From contig DQBD01000209.1 in assembly GCA_003526065.1 (NCBI GenBank), positions 1,166-7,403 on the forward strand: a stretch of 6,238 nt of DNA, read 5' to 3'. The first letter of the stretch is position 1. Every line of letters starts with the position of its first letter. This DNA comes from Gammaproteobacteria bacterium (GTDB lineage: Bacteria; Pseudomonadota; Gammaproteobacteria; Immundisolibacterales; Immundisolibacteraceae). This document shows, one piece after another, positions 1 to 5,751 of the stretch. Under the pieces are notes generated by a model that ran no database searches, had not been told where the DNA came from, and worked only from the letters and a program-made list of their open reading frames with translations. Position numbers and translations under genes: made by a program.

Positions 1-2
1 AG

Positions 3-1307
3 ATCCAGACCAAGTTCCGCGACGAGATCCGCCCCCGCTTCGGTGTGATGCGGGCGCGCGAGTTCCTGATGAAGGACGCCTACTCCTTCCACCGCGATGA
101 CGACAGCCTGGATGAAACCTACACGGCAATGTACGCCGCCTATGAAGCCATCTTCGGCCGCCTGGGGCTGACGTTTCGTGCCGTGGCCGCCGACACCGGC
201 AGCATCGGCGGCGCCAGCTCGCACGAGTTCCACGTGCTGGCCGAATCCGGGGAAGACGCGATCGCGTATTCCGAGGGCGGCTACGCGGCCAACGTGGAAC
301 TGACCCAGGCGCCGCCGCCGCCAGAGCGCCCGCCGGCGACGGCTTCGCGCGAATCCGTGCATACCCCCGGCCAGCACACCATCGCCGAAGTCAGCGCCTT
401 TCTGGGGGTGCCGGCGGAGCGCATCGTCAAGACACTCGTACTGCGTGGCGCCGACGGCGGCCTGGTGGCGCTGCTGCTGCGCGGCGACCACGAACTCAAC
501 GCCGTCAAGGCGCTGCGCCTGCCACAGCTGGCGCAACCGCTGCAGTTCGCCACCCCGGCCGAAGTCCAGGCGGCACTTGGCTGCGACTTCGGCTCGGTGG
601 GGCCGGTCGACTTCCCGGGGCCGGTGATCGCCGACCGCGACGCCGCCGCACTGGCGGATTTCGTGTGTGGCGCCAACGCCCACGGTTATCACCTGACAGG
701 CGTCAACTTCGCCCGCGACCTGCCCGAGCCGGCAGTCGCCGACATCCGCAACGTCGTGGCCGGCGAACCGGCACCGGATGGCAGCGGGCCGCTGGCCATC
801 GCGCGTGGCATTGAGGTCGGGCACGTGTTCAAGCTGGGCACCGTCTACAGCGAAAAACTCGCCTGCACCGTGCTGGACGAACACGGCCGCGAGGCGGTGA
901 TGACCATGGGCTGCTACGGCATCGGCGTTTCACGGGTGGTGGCGGCCGCCATCGAGCAGAACCACGACGCGCGCGGCATCGTATGGCCACAGGCGCTGGC
1001 ACCGTTCGAAGTGGCGCTGGTGCCGATCAACCTGCACAAGTCGCCGGCGGTCGCCGAGGCCACCGACAAGCTCTACGCGGAACTGACCGCCGCGGGCGTG
1101 GACGTGCTGCTCGACGACCGTCCCGAGCGGCCGGGCGTCATGTTCGCCGACATGGACCTGATCGGCATTCCGCACCGGCTGGTGATTGGCGACCGTGGCC
1201 TCAAGGAAGGCCAGGTCGAATACAAGGCCCGCCGCGCCGACACCGCCGAGAACATCCCGCTGTCCGAAGCCACCGGCTTTATCCGCCAAGCCCTCGCCGG
1301 CGGCTGA
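3..1307 (+). CDS. proS: Prolyl-tRNA synthetase, bacterial INS-domain type (5' end outside window)
   Basis: Class II aminoacyl-tRNA synthetase that charges tRNA-Pro with proline in the cytoplasm. The frame is open from base 3, so 434 residues are present; the E. coli enzyme has about 572, so roughly the first 140 (including motif 1) lie left of the window. Counting from the codon at 3-5: the motif 2 region is [10 protein letters not shown] followed by [12 protein letters not shown] (about 5-30). The INS/YbaK-type editing domain, which hydrolyses Ala-tRNA-Pro, spans about 110-245 and carries RIVKTLV with Lys143 (the editing lysine of the family, as I recall) and RGDHELN. The ADIRNVVAG and [12 protein letters not shown] segments follow. 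Motif 3 is GCYGIGVSR at 303-311. The HGTP anticodon-binding domain is about 335-420, with [13 protein letters not shown]. It ends in TGA at 1305-1307. All landmarks are intact, so this is a functional gene cut only by the window edge. In-frame GTG/ATG codons at 45 and 48 are internal, not starts. Confidence 0.98.
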   Translation: MQTKFRDEIRPRFGVMRAREFLMKDAYSFHRDDDSLDETYTAMYAAYEAIFGRLGLTFRAVAADTGSIGGASSHEFHVLAESGEDAIAYSEGGYAANVELTQAPPPPERPPATASRESVHTPGQHTIAEVSAFLGVPAERIVKTLVLRGADGGLVALLLRGDHELNAVKALRLPQLAQPLQFATPAEVQAALGCDFGSVGPVDFPGPVIADRDAAALADFVCGANAHGYHLTGVNFARDLPEPAVADIRNVVAGEPAPDGSGPLAIARGIEVGHVFKLGTVYSEKLACTVLDEHGREAVMTMGCYGIGVSRVVAAAIEQNHDARGIVWPQALAPFEVALVPINLHKSPAVAEATDKLYAELTAAGVDVLLDDRPERPGVMFADMDLIGIPHRLVIGDRGLKEGQVEYKARRADTAENIPLSEATGFIRQALAGG

Positions 1308-1368
1308 AGCCGCCCCCGTCCACCGACGCTGCCCCGCCGCGCACGCCGCCACACCGGGCGATGCGCGG

Positions 1369-1392
1369 CGCAGGCGCACGCGTGTGCCTGCG
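1369..1392. repeat. 24-bp GC-rich palindrome after proS (possible terminator stem)
   Basis: The two halves CGCAGGCGCACG and CGTGTGCCTGCG are reverse complements except at one symmetric position, which forms a G-U pair in RNA. It begins 62 bases after the proS stop and lies upstream of the porin control region. It could fold into a stable hairpin of 9-10 pairs with a 4-6 base loop. No T-run follows (the next bases are GTGACTGACG), so it is not a canonical intrinsic terminator. It could still be an mRNA 3'-end stabiliser or a terminator that does not depend on a U-tract. The perfect symmetry would also fit a dimeric protein-binding site, but nothing else supports that. Confidence 0.4.
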
Positions 1393-1426
1393 GTGACTGA
1401 CGGGCATCAACAAAAATGAAAAATAA

Positions 1427-1445
1427 AATGCGAATCGTTCTTATT
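1427..1445 (+). promoter_or_regulatory. Fur box (ferric uptake regulator operator) upstream of the porin
   Basis: The 19 bases AATGCGAATCGTTCTTATT form an imperfect palindrome (the reverse complement is AATAAGAACGATTCGCATT). They closely resemble natural Fur boxes of pseudomonads and relatives, which have the AATGnGAATnATTnTCATT pattern. The site sits in an abruptly AT-rich stretch (about 1411-1459) inside otherwise very GC-rich DNA, 62 bases before the porin start. It lies just ahead of a possible extended -10 element, so bound Fur-Fe(II) would be expected to block transcription. That the porin is repressed by iron is inference from the match and its position. Confidence 0.7.
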
Positions 1446-1446
1446 T

Positions 1447-1455
1447 TGATAACAT
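1447..1455 (+). promoter_or_regulatory. Possible extended -10 promoter element for the porin
   Basis: TGATAACAT has the TGn extension followed by TAACAT (four of six matches to TATAAT) directly downstream of the Fur box. No recognisable TTGACA lies about 17 bases upstream, where the sequence is A-rich, but extended -10 promoters can do without one. It would place the transcription start near 1462 and give a leader of roughly 45 bases. This is a tentative assignment. Confidence 0.33.
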
Positions 1456-1507
1456 TCGCCAAGCCCGGCGCTTCGGCCGTGGCACCCGACGAACACAGGG
1501 AGGACCC

Positions 1508-2734
1508 ATGATCCGCCGTCACACCACCCGCGGCGCGGTGGCCGCCGCCGCGCTGACCGCTGCGCTTGTGCCAAACGCGCAGGCCGAGACCTCGATCGAC
1601 AGCATCGAACAGACCCTGGCGCAACTGCAGGCCCAGCTGGTCGCCGCGCAGCAGGAAATCGCCGCGCTGAAGAACGAAAACGCGCAAATCAAGGAACAGG
1701 TCGCCGCTACCGGCGAAGCGGTCGAACGGGCCGAGCACGAGGCCGCCGCCCGTGGCCCGTCCTGGACCGAGAAGACCAGCCTCGGCGGCTACGGCGAGAT
1801 GCACTGGAACAACCTGCAGAGCAAGGACGAGATCGACTTCCATCGTTTCGTGCTGTTCCTGGGCTACGAATTCGATGAAAAGACCCGCCTGTTCACGGAA
1901 GTCGAACTTGAACACTCGCTCGCCGGCGAGGGCAAGGAAGGCGAGGTCGAACTCGAACAGGCGTACATCGAGCGTGACCTGACCGACACCCAGCACGCCC
2001 AGGCCGGCTTGTTCCTGCTGCCGGTCGGCATCCTGAACGAGCATCACGAGCCCGACACCTTCTACGGCGTGGAGCGCAACCCGATCGAAAGCGCCATCAT
2101 TCCGACCACCTGGTGGGAAGGCGGTGTCGGCCTGCGCGGCGCCCTGACCCCCGGCTGGAACTACAACCTGGCCGTGCACTCGGGCCTGAAGGTGCCGGTC
2201 AGCGGCAGCAGCGCGTTCCTGCCGCGCAGCGGGCGCCAGAAGTTGTCCGAGGCGGTGGCCGAGGATCCGGCCGCGACCGCACGCATCCGCTACCAGGGCA
2301 TCCCCGGCCTGGAGCTGGCGCTGTCCGGCCAGTATCAGGACGACGTCACGCAAAGCACAGGCGATCGCGCCCGGGCCTTCCTGTGGGAAGCCCATGCCGT
2401 GCTGCAGCGCGGACCGTTCGGCCTGCGCGCCCTGTATGCGGCGTGGGACATCGGCGGCGATCAGGCCGAATCCTTCGGTCGTGACGAGCAGAACGGCTGG
2501 TACGTGGAGCCGTCCTGGCGCCTGAACGACCAGTGGGGCGTGTTCGCCCGCTACAACCGCTGGGACAACGCCGCCGGCGACAGCACCGACAGCAAGTTCC
2601 GGCAGATCGACGTCGGCTTCAACTACTGGCTGACCGATCAAGTGGTGCTGAAGCTCGACTACATGGACAAGAACGGCCCGACCTCGGCCGATGACGACCG
2701 CGGCGTGAACGCCGGCGTCGGCTTCTCGTTCTGA
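1508..2734 (+). CDS. Outer-membrane porin, OprP/OprO-like, with N-terminal coiled coil; probably Fur-regulated
   Basis: A 408-residue predicted outer-membrane beta-barrel. The start ATG follows a strong Shine-Dalgarno (AGGGAGGA at 1497-1504). Residues 1-26 form a signal peptide (RR-containing n-region, Ala/Leu-rich core, AQA cleavage site). Residues about 29-80 are a heptad-rich coiled coil (SIDSIEQTLAQLQAQL, then QQEIAALKNENAQIKEQV), as in trimeric porins with a periplasmic N-terminal coil. From about 92 (LGGYGEMHWNNL) alternating aromatic/polar strands run to the C-terminal GVGFSF, whose final Phe is the classic BAM recognition signal. The stretch DFHRFVLFLGYEF...ELEQAYIER and the LPVGILNEHHEPDTFYGVERNPIE segment resemble proteins annotated as porin or phosphate-selective porin O/P. 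I do not see the residues needed to assign phosphate selectivity, so the substrate is left open. It is a monocistronic unit between the Fur-box region and a strong hairpin. Iron-responsive expression is inferred from the operator. Confidence 0.85.
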   Translation: MIRRHTTRGAVAAAALTAALVPNAQAETSIDSIEQTLAQLQAQLVAAQQEIAALKNENAQIKEQVAATGEAVERAEHEAAARGPSWTEKTSLGGYGEMHWNNLQSKDEIDFHRFVLFLGYEFDEKTRLFTEVELEHSLAGEGKEGEVELEQAYIERDLTDTQHAQAGLFLLPVGILNEHHEPDTFYGVERNPIESAIIPTTWWEGGVGLRGALTPGWNYNLAVHSGLKVPVSGSSAFLPRSGRQKLSEAVAEDPAATARIRYQGIPGLELALSGQYQDDVTQSTGDRARAFLWEAHAVLQRGPFGLRALYAAWDIGGDQAESFGRDEQNGWYVEPSWRLNDQWGVFARYNRWDNAAGDSTDSKFRQIDVGFNYWLTDQVVLKLDYMDKNGPTSADDDRGVNAGVGFSF

Positions 2735-2741
2735 CAGCCAA

Positions 2742-2769
2742 GACCACCGGGGCGCACGCCCCGGTGGTC
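2742..2769. terminator. Hairpin terminator shared by the convergent porin and lysA genes
   Basis: A perfect 12-bp stem, GACCACCGGGGC / GCCCCGGTGGTC, with a GCAC loop, begins 7 bases after the porin stop and ends 13 bases before the lysA stop on the other strand. The stem is GC-rich. There is no U-tract on either side, so termination strength is uncertain. Its position between convergent genes fits a bidirectional transcript-end structure. Confidence 0.7.
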
Positions 2770-2770
2770 G

Positions 2771-2795
2771 GCCCGCCGGCGCTCAGCCGGCGGGC
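2771..2795. repeat. Second perfect hairpin, overlapping the lysA stop codon
   Basis: GCCCGCCGGC / GCCGGCGGGC form a perfect 10-bp stem with a 5-base loop (GCTCA), one base after the first hairpin. The lysA stop (TGA on the minus strand, 2785-2783) lies in the loop, and one arm encodes the last lysA codons (Pro-Ala-Gly). In lysA mRNA it would fold at the stop codon just ahead of the larger terminator stem. It may be a tandem terminator or an RNase-blocking 3' structure. Confidence 0.5.
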
Positions 2796-4033
2796 ATCAC
2801 CTCGCCGCGCCACAGGTCATCCTGTGTCTCGCGGGCACGGATCAGGTGCGCCTGGGCACCGTCCACCAGCACTTCGGCCGGTCGCGGCCGGCTGTTGTAG
2901 TTGCTGCTCATCACAAAGCCGTAGGCCCCGGCGTCGCGCAGCGCCAGCAGGTCGCCCTCGGCCAGCGCCAGGGAACGCTCCCGGGCCAGAAAATCCCCGC
3001 TCTCGCACACCGGCCCCACCAGTTCCCACGACATCGGTTCCCGGCTTCCGCTGTCACGAAGCGGCAGCACCGCATGGTGGGCGTCGTACAGGGCCGGGCG
3101 CAGCAGGTCGTTCATGGCTGCATCGACGATGGCGAAGTTGCGCTCCGCGCCGGGCTTCAGGTACTCCACCCGTGTCAGCAGCACGCCGGCCGGCCCGACG
3201 ATGGAGCGTCCCGGCTCAATCGAAATACTCACCCCGCTGCCGGCAAACGGCGCGCTGATGGCTGCCACGTAGTCGGCGTGTGACGGCACCGCCTCGTTCT
3301 CGTACGCAATGCCCAGACCGCCGCCGAGATCGACGTGCTCGATGCCGATGCCCTCGTCCAGCAGCGCCTGTCGCAACGCGGCCACGCGCCCGGCCGCCTC
3401 GGCCAGCGGCGCCAGATCGGTCAACTGCGAGCCGATGTGGCAGGCAATGCCACGCACCTGCACACCCGGTAGAGCCGCAGCATGCCGGTACAACGCCGGC
3501 GCCTCGGCGGCCGGGATGCCGAACTTGTTCTCCCGCAGCCCGGTGGAAATGTACGGATGGGTACGGGCGTCGACGTCCGGGTTGACGCGCAGCGCCAGCG
3601 GCGCCTTCAGGCCCATCTCCATCGCCACCCGGTTCAGCCGCTCCAGTTCGGCGGCCGACTCCACGTTGAAGCAGCCGATGCCGGCGGCCAACGCCGCGCG
3701 CAGCTCGTCGGCACACTTGCCGACACCAGAGAACACCACCCGCCCGGCGTCGCCGCCGGCGCGCAGTACGCGCGCCAACTCGCCGCCGGACACCACATCG
3801 AAGCCCGCCCCCAGGCGCGCCAGCAGATTCAGGACGGCAAGGTTGGAATTGGCCTTGACGGCATAACAGATGCGGTGCGGACGCTGCCCGAAGGCCGCGT
3901 CATAGGCGTTGTAGGCGGCCTCGATGACGGCGCGCGAGTAGACGTAGCACGGTGTGCCGAACTCCGCCGCCACCGCCGCCAGGTCCGCCTGCTCCATCTG
4001 CAACGCACCACGCACATAGCGCAGCGCCGTCAT
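2783..4033 (-). CDS. lysA: Diaminopimelate decarboxylase
   Basis: A PLP-dependent fold-type III enzyme that converts meso-diaminopimelate to L-lysine and CO2, the last step of lysine synthesis, in the cytoplasm. The 416 residues are the usual length. Visible landmarks: Lys60 in CYAVKAN (the PLP Schiff base), HIGSQ at 199-203, VDLGGGLGI at 234-242 (phosphate-binding glycines), EPGRS at 273-277, NDLLRPALYDAHH at 308-320, the active-site Cys343 in CESGD, and SNYNSRPRPAE at 377-387. The ATG at 4033-4031 overlaps the lptM stop (ATGA), suggesting translational coupling. Gammaproteobacteria often have dapF directly after lysA. Here lysA is last, followed by terminator hairpins and a convergent porin, so dapF must be elsewhere. 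All catalytic motifs are intact. Confidence 0.97.
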   Translation of the reverse strand: MTALRYVRGALQMEQADLAAVAAEFGTPCYVYSRAVIEAAYNAYDAAFGQRPHRICYAVKANSNLAVLNLLARLGAGFDVVSGGELARVLRAGGDAGRVVFSGVGKCADELRAALAAGIGCFNVESAAELERLNRVAMEMGLKAPLALRVNPDVDARTHPYISTGLRENKFGIPAAEAPALYRHAAALPGVQVRGIACHIGSQLTDLAPLAEAAGRVAALRQALLDEGIGIEHVDLGGGLGIAYENEAVPSHADYVAAISAPFAGSGVSISIEPGRSIVGPAGVLLTRVEYLKPGAERNFAIVDAAMNDLLRPALYDAHHAVLPLRDSGSREPMSWELVGPVCESGDFLARERSLALAEGDLLALRDAGAYGFVMSSNYNSRPRPAEVLVDGAQAHLIRARETQDDLWRGEVMPAG

Positions 4034-4188
4034 GGCGCCTCGGGCGCAGGCGTCTGCGCCTGCTCCGGCGTGGCCGGCGCCTGCGGCGGCGGCAGATACA
4101 ACGGACCGGTCTGGCCGCAGCCGGACAACAGCAGCAAAAGACCCACGGCAGCCAACGGCCGGCCGGGGTGACGCAACAGGCAGTGCAC
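4030..4188 (-). CDS. lptM: LPS translocon maturation chaperone LptM (YifL/LppL-type lipoprotein)
   Basis: A 52-residue lipoprotein, easily missed because it is short and starts with GTG. The start at 4188-4186 is chosen because AAGGAG (4200-4195) lies six bases before it, and because it gives a short n-region, a hydrophobic core (LAAVGLLLLL) and a lipobox LSGC with Cys24. The mature protein begins CGQTGPLYLP, the conserved family signature, followed by a Pro/Ala/Gln-rich low-complexity tail. In E. coli, LptM helps oxidative maturation of LptD in the outer-membrane LPS translocon. Its place directly upstream of lysA, sharing an ATGA overlap, is the conserved gammaproteobacterial arrangement. 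No convincing promoter was found in the 98 bases upstream on this strand. Confidence 0.9.
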   Translation of the reverse strand: MHCLLRHPGRPLAAVGLLLLLSGCGQTGPLYLPPPQAPATPEQAQTPAPEAP

Positions 4189-4194
4189 GAGAAG

Positions 4195-4200
4195 CTCCTT
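4195..4200 (-). promoter_or_regulatory. Shine-Dalgarno site that fixes the lptM GTG start
   Basis: AAGGAG on the minus strand, six bases before GTG 4188-4186. The frame stays open further upstream to 4284, but the upstream residues (such as RPVVIACLKE) do not look like a lipoprotein signal sequence. This site therefore decides the start. Confidence 0.8.
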
Positions 4201-4236
4201 GAGGCAGGCGATTACCACTGGCCGCCGAAAAACGAC

Positions 4237-4274
4237 TTCGGCCAACCGCGGCTTTGCTGCTAAACTATGCGCCC
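4237..4274 (+). promoter_or_regulatory. Probable stable-RNA promoter of tRNA-Met
   Basis: A -10 candidate TAAACT (4261-4266, four of six) lies 18 bases after a weak -35 TTCGGC (4237-4242). It is followed by the GC-rich discriminator GCGCCC (4269-4274), the arrangement typical of stringently controlled tRNA and rRNA promoters. Transcription would start near 4274, leaving a short leader of about a dozen bases before the tRNA. The -35 is poor, so its exact placement is uncertain. Confidence 0.5.
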
Positions 4275-4286
4275 TTCCGATCACAT

Positions 4287-4363
4287 GGCTATGTAGCTCA
4301 GTCGGTTAGAGCACGGCACTCATAATGCCGGGGTCGGTGGTTCGAGTCCACCCATAGCCACCA
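4287..4363 (+). tRNA. tRNA-Met (CAU), elongator
   Basis: A complete 77-nt cloverleaf with encoded CCA. Acceptor stem GGCTATG/CATAGCC (7 perfect pairs), D stem GCTC/GAGC with AGTCGGTTA loop, anticodon stem CGGCA/TGCCG with loop CTCATAA (anticodon CAT), variable loop GGGTC, T stem GGTGG/CCACC with loop TTCGAGT, discriminator A. The G1-C72 pair excludes the initiator tRNA, which has an unpaired first base and three G-C pairs below the anticodon. The overall sequence follows E. coli elongator tRNA-Met (GTAGCTCAG...CACTCATAATG) rather than the lysidine-modified tRNA-Ile2, which also has CAT in its gene. Confidence 0.97.
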
Positions 4364-4478
4364 TGCCAGCGACGTCGTTACCAAGGCCGCCAACGCCCCA
4401 CCGGCGCAGGCTCCGCGGTAGTCTTGCGTGCCACAATCAACCGCCGAGGCGTGCGAACCGCAAAGCCGCCCACGCAAC

Positions 4479-4483
4479 GAGGG
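4479..4483 (+). promoter_or_regulatory. Shine-Dalgarno supporting the TTG start of the ECF sigma gene
   Basis: GAGGG lies four bases before TTG 4488-4490. The only earlier in-frame start, GTG 4428, has no purine-rich site upstream (CCGCGGTAGTCTTGC). The spacing here is short but acceptable. Confidence 0.5.
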
Positions 4484-4487
4484 CAAC

Positions 4488-5105
4488 TTGGCGCAGGATT
4501 GGGATGAATCAGCCTTGCTGGCGCGTCTGCGTGCCGGTGACCAGGCGGCTTTCCAGCATCTGGTGCAATCCCTGAACGACCGCCTGTCGCGGGTCGCGCG
4601 CGGACTGGTCGGCCCCGGCGCAGCCGACGACGTGGTCCAGGACACCTGGGAGGCGGTACTGAAGGCGTTGCCGCGCTTCGAGGCGCGCGCCAGCCTGTCG
4701 ACGTGGGTGTTGCGCATCCTGACGAACACGGCCATTTCGCGCCTGCGCCGTGCGGGACGTGAAGTGGCAAGCGGTGATTTCTCCAACGAGGACGATATGT
4801 CCGCGCTGGCGGGACGCTTCGCCGACAACGGTCACTGGCATCAACCACCGCACCCCTGGCATGCCGACACGCCCGACGCGCTGCTGGGCAACGACGAACT
4901 GCAGGCCGCCCTCACCCGCGCCATCGACCAACTGCCGCACAACCAGCGCGCCGTGCTGACGCTGCGCGAGCTGGCCGGCCAGCCGCTGGATGAAATCTGT
5001 AACGCGCTGGACATCAGCGCGTCCAATGCACGAGTGCTGCTGCACCGCGCCCGACTGCGGGTGTGGGCAGCCATCGACGCGTACCAACGAGGCGAGGATG
5101 TTTAG
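4488..5105 (+). CDS. ECF-type RNA polymerase sigma factor (sigma-70 family)
   Basis: A 205-residue group 4 (extracytoplasmic function) sigma factor that directs RNA polymerase to a stress regulon when released from its anti-sigma factor. Sigma region 2 is about 20-90, with DDVVQDTW at 47-54 (core-binding region 2.2), LPRFEARASLSTWVLRI and a basic LRRAGRE end (promoter -10 recognition). Region 4 is about 138-200: LPHNQRAVLTLRELAG, then the helix-turn-helix LDEICNALDISASNARVLLHRAR (-35 recognition). The long linker (91-135) contains GHWHQPPHPWH, a His/Trp/Pro-rich segment. The TTG start is chosen for its Shine-Dalgarno and because it gives the usual ECF N-terminus (DWDESALLARLRAGDQAAF). The alternative GTG at 4428 would add 20 residues without sigma-like character. 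The stop overlaps the next gene by 8 bases, a common way to couple a sigma factor to its anti-sigma partner. Confidence 0.9.
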   Translation: MAQDWDESALLARLRAGDQAAFQHLVQSLNDRLSRVARGLVGPGAADDVVQDTWEAVLKALPRFEARASLSTWVLRILTNTAISRLRRAGREVASGDFSNEDDMSALAGRFADNGHWHQPPHPWHADTPDALLGNDELQAALTRAIDQLPHNQRAVLTLRELAGQPLDEICNALDISASNARVLLHRARLRVWAAIDAYQRGEDV

Positions 5106-5751
5106 CTGCAAGGATGTCACGGCGGGTGCCAGCGACTACCTGGAAGGCGCGCTGCCCTGGCCCGCCGCACTGCGCCTGCGCGCGCATCTGCTGATGTGCC
5201 GCGGCTGCCGGCAGCTGGTACGGCAGATGCGCCTGATATCCGGCGCACTGGGCCAGCTCGGATTCGCCGCCGCGCCGCCGGCGACGTCATCACGCGTCTG
5301 GCCCGAGTTCGCCGTCGGCGCGCTTGCCGGCGGTGCCGCCCTGCTCGCGCTGTGGGTGCTGCCGGGCCTCACCGGCATCGAGCAGCAGCTGTACGCGCAT
5401 GCCGTCGACCGTCACGCCCACGCCGGCCCGGCACTGGACGCCGACACCGTGGCCGACAAGCTGGCTGCCGTCGGTGCCCGACTGACCGGCAACCTGCAGG
5501 ACGTGGTGTTCGCCGAGGACTGCACGATCGGTGAGCATCTCATCGCCCACCTGCTGGTGCGCACGCCGCGCGGCCTGGTAACCGTGATGCTGGTACCGGA
5601 AAAAACCGGGACGGACAGCTTCAGCCGGCGCGGCTACACCGGCCACCTGGAGCCGCTCGGAAAGGGCACCCTGGCCGTGCTGGGGCAGGACACGGATGGC
5701 ATACGGCTGGCGGCTGCGCACGTGCGCGCCGCAGTGCAGTGGCCCGGCTGA
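5098..5751 (+). CDS. Zinc-finger anti-sigma factor with a membrane anchor and DUF3379-like periplasmic domain
   Basis: A 217-residue putative anti-sigma factor for the upstream ECF sigma. The N-terminal cytoplasmic part carries a ZAS-type zinc motif: Cys4, then His30-x3-Cys34-x2-Cys37 (HLLMCRGC), which in this family binds zinc and clamps the sigma factor. A single transmembrane helix spans about 71-91 (FAVGALAGGAALLALWVLPG). The C-terminal part (about 95-217) should be periplasmic and resembles DUF3379: a His-bearing start (HAVDRHAHAG), DADTVADKLAAVGARLTG, Cys142, then HLLVRTPRGLVTVMLVPEK. The ATG at 5098 lies inside the last sigma codons and is preceded by GAGGCGAGG. The frame is open further upstream, but that extension only shadows the sigma gene. 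Its stop overlaps the tag start by one base. The function follows from topology, zinc motif and position; the signal it senses is unknown. Confidence 0.85.
   Translation: MFSCKDVTAGASDYLEGALPWPAALRLRAHLLMCRGCRQLVRQMRLISGALGQLGFAAAPPATSSRVWPEFAVGALAGGAALLALWVLPGLTGIEQQLYAHAVDRHAHAGPALDADTVADKLAAVGARLTGNLQDVVFAEDCTIGEHLIAHLLVRTPRGLVTVMLVPEKTGTDSFSRRGYTGHLEPLGKGTLAVLGQDTDGIRLAAAHVRAAVQWPG

Noticed and set aside
1073..2641. 522-codon open frame on the minus strand across the proS end and the porin gene
   Set aside because: It is antisense to two confidently identified genes, has no recognisable domain and spans the Fur-box region. Long antisense frames are common in GC-rich DNA with strong third-position G/C.
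3482..4171. 229-codon open frame on the plus strand over lysA and lptM
   Set aside because: It is antisense to lysA, whose catalytic motifs are all present, and shows no family resemblance. It is a codon-bias shadow.
4224..4242. Inverted repeat GCCGAA / TTCGGC between lptM and tRNA-Met
   Set aside because: It has only six pairs and a seven-base loop. It lies upstream of both divergent genes, so it is not a terminator, and there is no independent sign of an operator.
4287..4363. tRNA with CAT anticodon as initiator tRNA-fMet or tRNA-Ile2
   Set aside because: The G1-C72 pair and the lack of three consecutive G-C pairs below the anticodon exclude the initiator. The body and anticodon-arm sequence match elongator Met rather than Ile2.
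4432..4437. CACAAT as a -10 element for the sigma gene
   Set aside because: Four of six matches, but nothing like a -35 lies 16-18 bases upstream and there is no TGn extension.
4424..4477. Inverted 7-mers TTGCGTG (4424-4430) and CACGCAA (4471-4477) before the sigma start
   Set aside because: The match stops at 7 bp with a 40-base loop; a match that short is plausible by chance in this composition. It is not enough for an attenuator or riboswitch call.
4990..5097. Upstream in-frame extension of the anti-sigma gene by 36 codons
   Set aside because: It overlaps the conserved region 4 of the sigma gene, and the added residues have no anti-sigma character. The ATG at 5098 has a ribosome site and places Cys4 where the zinc motif expects it.
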